From Methanomassiliicoccales archaeon (GTDB lineage: Archaea; Thermoplasmatota; Thermoplasmata; Sysuiplasmatales; Sysuiplasmataceae), in the NCBI GenBank assembly GCA_027365715.1, contig DAHXLZ010000016.1, positions 1 through 9,693 on the forward strand: 9,693 bases of DNA, in the 5' to 3' direction. The notes beneath the pieces were generated by a model, which had not been told where the DNA came from, ran no database searches, and saw only the letters and a list, made by a program, of their open reading frames with translations. This document shows, in pieces, positions 6,483 through 9,693 of this stretch. Positions within the stretch are counted from its first letter, which is position 1; each line of letters opens with the position of its first letter. A program made the position numbers and the translations under genes.

Positions 6483-7622
6483 ATGACAGTAACACTTGCG
6501 GTTCCAAGGGAGATGACGCCCGGAGAGCGGAGAGTTTCAATCGTTCCAGAAGTTGTTGCAAAACTTTCCAAATCCGGCTTCGCAATTACGGTTGAGACGG
6601 GGGCTGGTTCATTCGCCTATTATGGGGATGAGGATTATGAGAAAGCAGGTGCGCGGATTATCAAAGACAGGAATGCGCTCCTTTCTGCAGCCAGCATAGT
6701 TACCGTCGTTCAACCACCGTCAGAAAGCGATGTAAATATGATGTCTCCGGGCACAGTTGTTATAGGATTTATGGCTCCTTTCAAGAATGTCGCAGGCATA
6801 AGAGCGATGAAGGATAGAGGGATAACGGCATTCTCGATGGAGCTCGTGCCGCGAATAACGCGTGCTCAGGGAATGGACGCTCTTTCATCACAGGCGACGG
6901 TCGGCGGGTACAAGGCTGCCTTGATGTCGGCAGACAATGCCCCTAAATTTTTCCCGATGCTTACAACCGCTGCCGGTACAATAAGGCCAGCAAAAGTTCT
7001 CGTACTGGGTGCCGGTGTTGCAGGCCTGATGGCGATAGCCACAGCCAGGAGACTGGGAGCCATGGTGGAGGCATACGACGTACGTCGCGCTGCCGGAGAA
7101 CAGGTTCGCAGTCTGGGTGCGAAATTCCTCGAGCTTCAGATTAATGCAGAGGGTGCCGGTGGATACGCAAGAGAATTAACTCCTGAGGAGAAGAAACAGG
7201 AGGAAGTGATGGTGAAAGAAGCCGTAGCACAGGCGGACGCCGTAATAACAACCGCCAATGTTCCGGGGCGAAAGGCGCCAAGACTTGTTACGAAAGAAAT
7301 GGTGCAGAGCATGAAGTCGGGATCAATCATAATAGATCTTGCCGCGGAGTCCGGGGGAAATTGTGAACTCACAAAGCCGGATGAAACTGTAGTTGAAATG
7401 GGCGTCTCGATTATCGGACCTTCAAATCTTCCAGGGCAGATTCCTTATCATGCCAGCCAGATGTATTCAAAGAATCTTCAGGCATTTTTGAGCCTGCTTG
7501 TGGATAAAGAAGGTAAACTCGTGGAAGACTTCACCGATGAAATACTCGCGTCCAGCCTGCTTGTTCACAAGGGTGAAATCAAGAATAGCACTTCAAGAGA
7601 GATGGTGGAGGGAAAGAAGTGA
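6483..7622 (+). CDS. pntAA: NAD(P) transhydrogenase, NAD-binding alpha-1 subunit
   Basis: The soluble NAD(H)-binding domain (dI) of proton-translocating transhydrogenase, which passes hydride from NADH to NADP+ using the proton gradient. At 379 residues it is the separate alpha-1 subunit of three-part enzymes, without the membrane tail found in E. coli PntA. Residues ~4-137 form the AlaDH/PNT N-terminal domain ('VPREMTPGERRVSIVPEVV') and ~140-340 the Rossmann domain with G176-x-G178-xx-G181 ('LGAGVAGL') and D199 in 'AYDVR', the residue expected to bind the NAD ribose. The dI signature 'RAQGMDALSSQATVGGYKA' sits between them. 'IIDLAAESGGNCELT' and 'GPSNLPGQIPYHASQMYSKN' separate it from alanine dehydrogenase. 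The stop overlaps the pntAB start by four bases (GTGA), so translation is coupled. Confidence 0.96.
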   Translation: MTVTLAVPREMTPGERRVSIVPEVVAKLSKSGFAITVETGAGSFAYYGDEDYEKAGARIIKDRNALLSAASIVTVVQPPSESDVNMMSPGTVVIGFMAPFKNVAGIRAMKDRGITAFSMELVPRITRAQGMDALSSQATVGGYKAALMSADNAPKFFPMLTTAAGTIRPAKVLVLGAGVAGLMAIATARRLGAMVEAYDVRRAAGEQVRSLGAKFLELQINAEGAGGYARELTPEEKKQEEVMVKEAVAQADAVITTANVPGRKAPRLVTKEMVQSMKSGSIIIDLAAESGGNCELTKPDETVVEMGVSIIGPSNLPGQIPYHASQMYSKNLQAFLSLLVDKEGKLVEDFTDEILASSLLVHKGEIKNSTSREMVEGKK

Positions 7623-7921
7623 TATCTGAATTGTGGATAGCGCTTTACATTGTAATTCTGGCATCCCTTATCGGTTATGAGGTCATATCCAGAGTTCCTG
7701 TAATGCTGCACACACCGCTCATGTCAGGTTCCAATTTCATTCACGGCATTGTGCTGGTAGGTGCAATGATTGCACTCGGATATGCGACGACTCCGCTTGA
7801 ACAGGCGATTGGTTTCATAGCGGTGGTAATGGGTGCACTTAACGTTACAGGTGGTTATGTCGTGACCGAGCGCATCCTGCAGATGTTCGAGAAAAACAAA
7901 TCTAAGAAGAAGGAGGCATAA
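7619..7921 (+). CDS. pntAB: NAD(P) transhydrogenase, small membrane alpha-2 subunit
   Basis: A membrane subunit of 100 residues with three hydrophobic segments at about 4-22, 40-57 and 62-82 and a basic C-terminal tail. The family signature 'SRVPVMLHTPLMSGSNFIHG' spans 24-43. His42 occupies the position I recall as the buried channel histidine of the Thermus thermophilus alpha-2 subunit. The GTG start overlaps the pntAA stop and is preceded by GGAGG seven bases upstream. Together with PntB it forms the proton channel. Confidence 0.95.
   Translation: MISELWIALYIVILASLIGYEVISRVPVMLHTPLMSGSNFIHGIVLVGAMIALGYATTPLEQAIGFIAVVMGALNVTGGYVVTERILQMFEKNKSKKKEA
7910..7916 (+). promoter_or_regulatory. Ribosome-binding site AAGGAGG of pntB
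   Basis: AAGGAGG lies in the last codons of pntAB, seven bases before the pntB ATG. The same GGAGG-N7 spacing precedes pntAB. Confidence 0.6.
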
Positions 7922-7923
7922 AA

Positions 7924-9291
7924 ATGCTCGACGTATTCGATCCGATATACCTGATAGCTGTCTTCTTTTTCATTGTCGGCTTGCACAGGATGAGTCATCC
8001 GCTTACCGCAAGGAGCGGAATCGTCTGGGCAGGCGGTGCGATGCTGGTTGCCATACTTGTTACATTTTTCATGCCCGGCCTGAGAAACATTCCTCTTATG
8101 ATCGTAGCAATGCTAGTTGGTGGCGGTTTGGGCTGGTTCGCTGCCAAGAAAGTGGCGATGACAGACATGCCGCAAATGGTTGCCATTTACAACGGCATGG
8201 GTGGAGGTGCCGCAGGTGCCGTAGCCGCAGTCGAGCTTCTCAGCGCTTCTTCTAATCCCGTGTTTGCCACTCTTTCAGTTGCCGGCGCTCTTATTGGGGG
8301 AATATCAATTGCCGGCAGCATCGTCGCATTCCTGAAGCTTCAGGGGTGGATAAAACAGAGGCCGATTACATATCCGTTTCAGCAACCGGCAAACATACTC
8401 GTGTTGATTGTTGCCCTTGTGATGGGTGCTCTGGTCATCGATCCGGTTATCATCAACCATACATTTCAGCCGCTGCTGCCCTTCTTCGTTTTTGCCATCG
8501 GCTACGGTTTCCTGATGACCCTTCCGATCGGAGGCGCCGATATGCCTGTGGTGATTTCTCTCTTCAACGCTCTGACGGGACTTGCTGTTGCAATGGACGG
8601 CTTCGCACTGAATAATTTTGCAATGGTAATTGCAGGGACGCTGGTCGGTGCTGCAGGCTCAATGCTCACGCTAATAATGGCGAAGGCAATGAACAGGTCC
8701 GTTTCAAACATAATCTTTGGCGCATTCGGTGCAAAGGAGGAAGAGGGTGTTGCAATCGCCGGTTCAATGAAGCCTATTGAAGCCGATGACGTTGCCGTGA
8801 TGCTTGCTTACTCAAACAGCGTGATTATAGCTCCGGGTTATGGTATGGCTGTTGCGCAGGCGCAGCAAAAAGTCAAGGAACTCATGGACCAGCTGGAGTC
8901 AAAGGGAATTCCTGTTAAATTTGCGATACACCCTGTAGCCGGCAGGATGCCGGGTCATATGAATGTCCTTCTGGCGGAGGCAGGTGTTCCTTATGACCAC
9001 CTCTACGACAGGGATGAGATTAACCAGGAATTTCCGAATACCGATGTCGTCCTTGTTATAGGTGCAAATGATGTCGTGAATCCTGCTGCAAGAAGACAGG
9101 GAAGCCCGTTATTCGGCATGCCTATCCTTGATGTCGACAAGGCAAAAAGCGTGATTGTGCTGAAGAGAGGGCAGGGGAAGGGATTCTCCGGCGTCGAGAA
9201 CGAACTCTTCTATGCCGACAACGCTAAAATGCTATATGGCGACGCACAGGAGACTGTCGGTAAGCTCATCCAGGCACTGAAGAAACTATAG
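7924..9291 (+). CDS. pntB: NAD(P) transhydrogenase, beta subunit
   Basis: A 455-residue protein that carries the remaining membrane helices (about nine hydrophobic segments between residues 5 and 270) and the soluble NADP(H)-binding domain dIII (about 285-455). Membrane signatures are 'VAMTDMPQMVAIYNGMGGG' and 'GGADMPVVISLFN' (N215). dIII shows 'PGYGMAVAQAQ' (G305-Y306-G307), 'HPVAGRMPGHMNVLLAEA', 'DEINQEF', 'VIGANDVVNPAA', 'KRGQGKGFSGVENELF' and 'YGDA', all expected for NADP binding. The E. coli channel residue His91 is Asn90 here. The gene starts two bases after the pntAB stop. Gene order and lengths match three-subunit bacterial enzymes such as that of Thermus. All motifs for hydride transfer are intact, so the complex should be functional. 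Confidence 0.97.
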   Translation: MLDVFDPIYLIAVFFFIVGLHRMSHPLTARSGIVWAGGAMLVAILVTFFMPGLRNIPLMIVAMLVGGGLGWFAAKKVAMTDMPQMVAIYNGMGGGAAGAVAAVELLSASSNPVFATLSVAGALIGGISIAGSIVAFLKLQGWIKQRPITYPFQQPANILVLIVALVMGALVIDPVIINHTFQPLLPFFVFAIGYGFLMTLPIGGADMPVVISLFNALTGLAVAMDGFALNNFAMVIAGTLVGAAGSMLTLIMAKAMNRSVSNIIFGAFGAKEEEGVAIAGSMKPIEADDVAVMLAYSNSVIIAPGYGMAVAQAQQKVKELMDQLESKGIPVKFAIHPVAGRMPGHMNVLLAEAGVPYDHLYDRDEINQEFPNTDVVLVIGANDVVNPAARRQGSPLFGMPILDVDKAKSVIVLKRGQGKGFSGVENELFYADNAKMLYGDAQETVGKLIQALKKL

Positions 9292-9312
9292 TCGCATACG
9301 ACGGCTGGAATG

Positions 9313-9693
9313 CTATTTCGATTTGCCGGTATGCACTGGCGCGGTACCTGTGGTATGGGTTGAATGCGAACCAAGGAATTCCAGGCATTCCGCAGCACAG
9401 GAATTCAAGACGGCTTCCATCTCACCATCTGTATTCAGAACGGCTGCTCCGGTATGACCCCCGCTCTTCCCGCCGAATCCGGCTGCGATCCTTTCAAAAA
9501 GCGCAACGAGGTTGATCGAAGCGCCAATTCCCGCCGGTCCAGATCTTCCAGTCACCCTGACCGCACCATCAGACTCTGATGCCACAAACGCAACATCGCA
9601 GCCTGTCCTGAGAAGTGCTGAAGCGACACTCGATTCGTAGGCGGATGTATGGCTGCAGCATACAATGCAACCTCCCGCCGACCTGAAAACCAT
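9313..9693 (-). CDS. DHH/DHHA1-family phosphoesterase, C-terminal part (5' end outside window)
   Basis: The frame is open to the right edge. An ATG codon coincides with bases 9691-9693 but is probably internal, because the visible 126 residues are only the C-terminal DHHA1 domain. Support comes from 'AYESSVASALLRTGCDVAFVAS' (a buried helix plus strand), 'GAVRVTGRSG' (the 'vS.R' strand) and 'GFGGKSGGHTGAAVL' with G77 to H80 matching the GG-x-GH-x-x-AA substrate-binding loop. This arrangement is found in RecJ-like and nanoRNase-like archaeal phosphoesterases; the DHH catalytic domain would lie upstream, beyond the edge. The N-terminal visible stretch is cysteine-rich (C9, C12, C13). The last ~18 residues, rich in Thr and His, are not part of the domain. 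The gene converges on pntB with a 21-base gap. Confidence 0.75.
   Translation of the reverse strand: MVFRSAGGCIVCCSHTSAYESSVASALLRTGCDVAFVASESDGAVRVTGRSGPAGIGASINLVALFERIAAGFGGKSGGHTGAAVLNTDGEMEAVLNSCAAECLEFLGSHSTHTTGTAPVHTGKSK

Noticed and set aside
6483..7622. Alanine dehydrogenase
   Set aside because: Shares the fold, but 'QGMDALSSQA' and the adjacent pntAB and pntB genes identify transhydrogenase.
9292..9312. Terminator between convergent pntB and the DHH gene
   Set aside because: Only 21 bases, with no T-run or hairpin visible.
1..9693. tRNA or rRNA genes, CRISPR array, insertion sequence, integrase or defence genes
   Set aside because: None seen by reading; intergenic gaps are all under 125 bases and no direct repeat array is evident. 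A tRNAscan and repeat search would settle it.

Overview
The window looks archaeal, and the best guess is Thermoplasmatota (Thermoplasma-like). Gene content points that way: an archaeal-type tyrosyl-tRNA synthetase, a radical SAM protein of the archaeosine-synthase (RaSEA) type, a stand-alone DUF835 protein and a DUF5611-like small protein. AT-rich TATA-like boxes sit about 25 bases before several starts. Base composition is mid-range and looks uniform by eye. The lineage is inferred from gene families only; there is no rRNA or other marker here. Coding density is very high and no gene-free stretch exceeds 300 bases.

Layout. (1) 1-470, plus: the 3' end of a GNAT acetyltransferase cut by the left edge. 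(2) 567-1778, plus: cysS, a short and somewhat divergent cysteinyl-tRNA synthetase. (3) 1814-5217, minus: four genes in transcription order RaSEA radical SAM, DUF5611-like protein, enolase, DUF835 protein. The first two overlap and enolase follows after 56 bases (possibly one operon). DUF835 has its own TATA-like box and converges on cysS. (4) 5317-6363, plus: tyrS, divergent from RaSEA. (5) 6483-9291, plus: a three-gene proton-translocating NAD(P) transhydrogenase operon (pntAA-pntAB-pntB) with overlapping or near-touching genes. (6) 9313-9693, minus: the C-terminal part of a DHH/DHHA1 phosphoesterase cut by the right edge, convergent with pntB.

How they work together. Most of the window is core housekeeping: two aminoacyl-tRNA synthetases, a tRNA-modification enzyme (archaeosine at position 15), a glycolysis/gluconeogenesis enzyme and an NADPH-generating membrane machine. 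No mobile element, CRISPR array, RNA gene or obviously new multi-gene system was found. The most notable points are the altered zinc site and missing C-terminal domain of CysS, the Thermus-like residue pattern of the transhydrogenase proton channel, the tight RaSEA/DUF5611 overlap, and a recurring GGTGAT-N4-start ribosome-binding pattern that revises two start codons.
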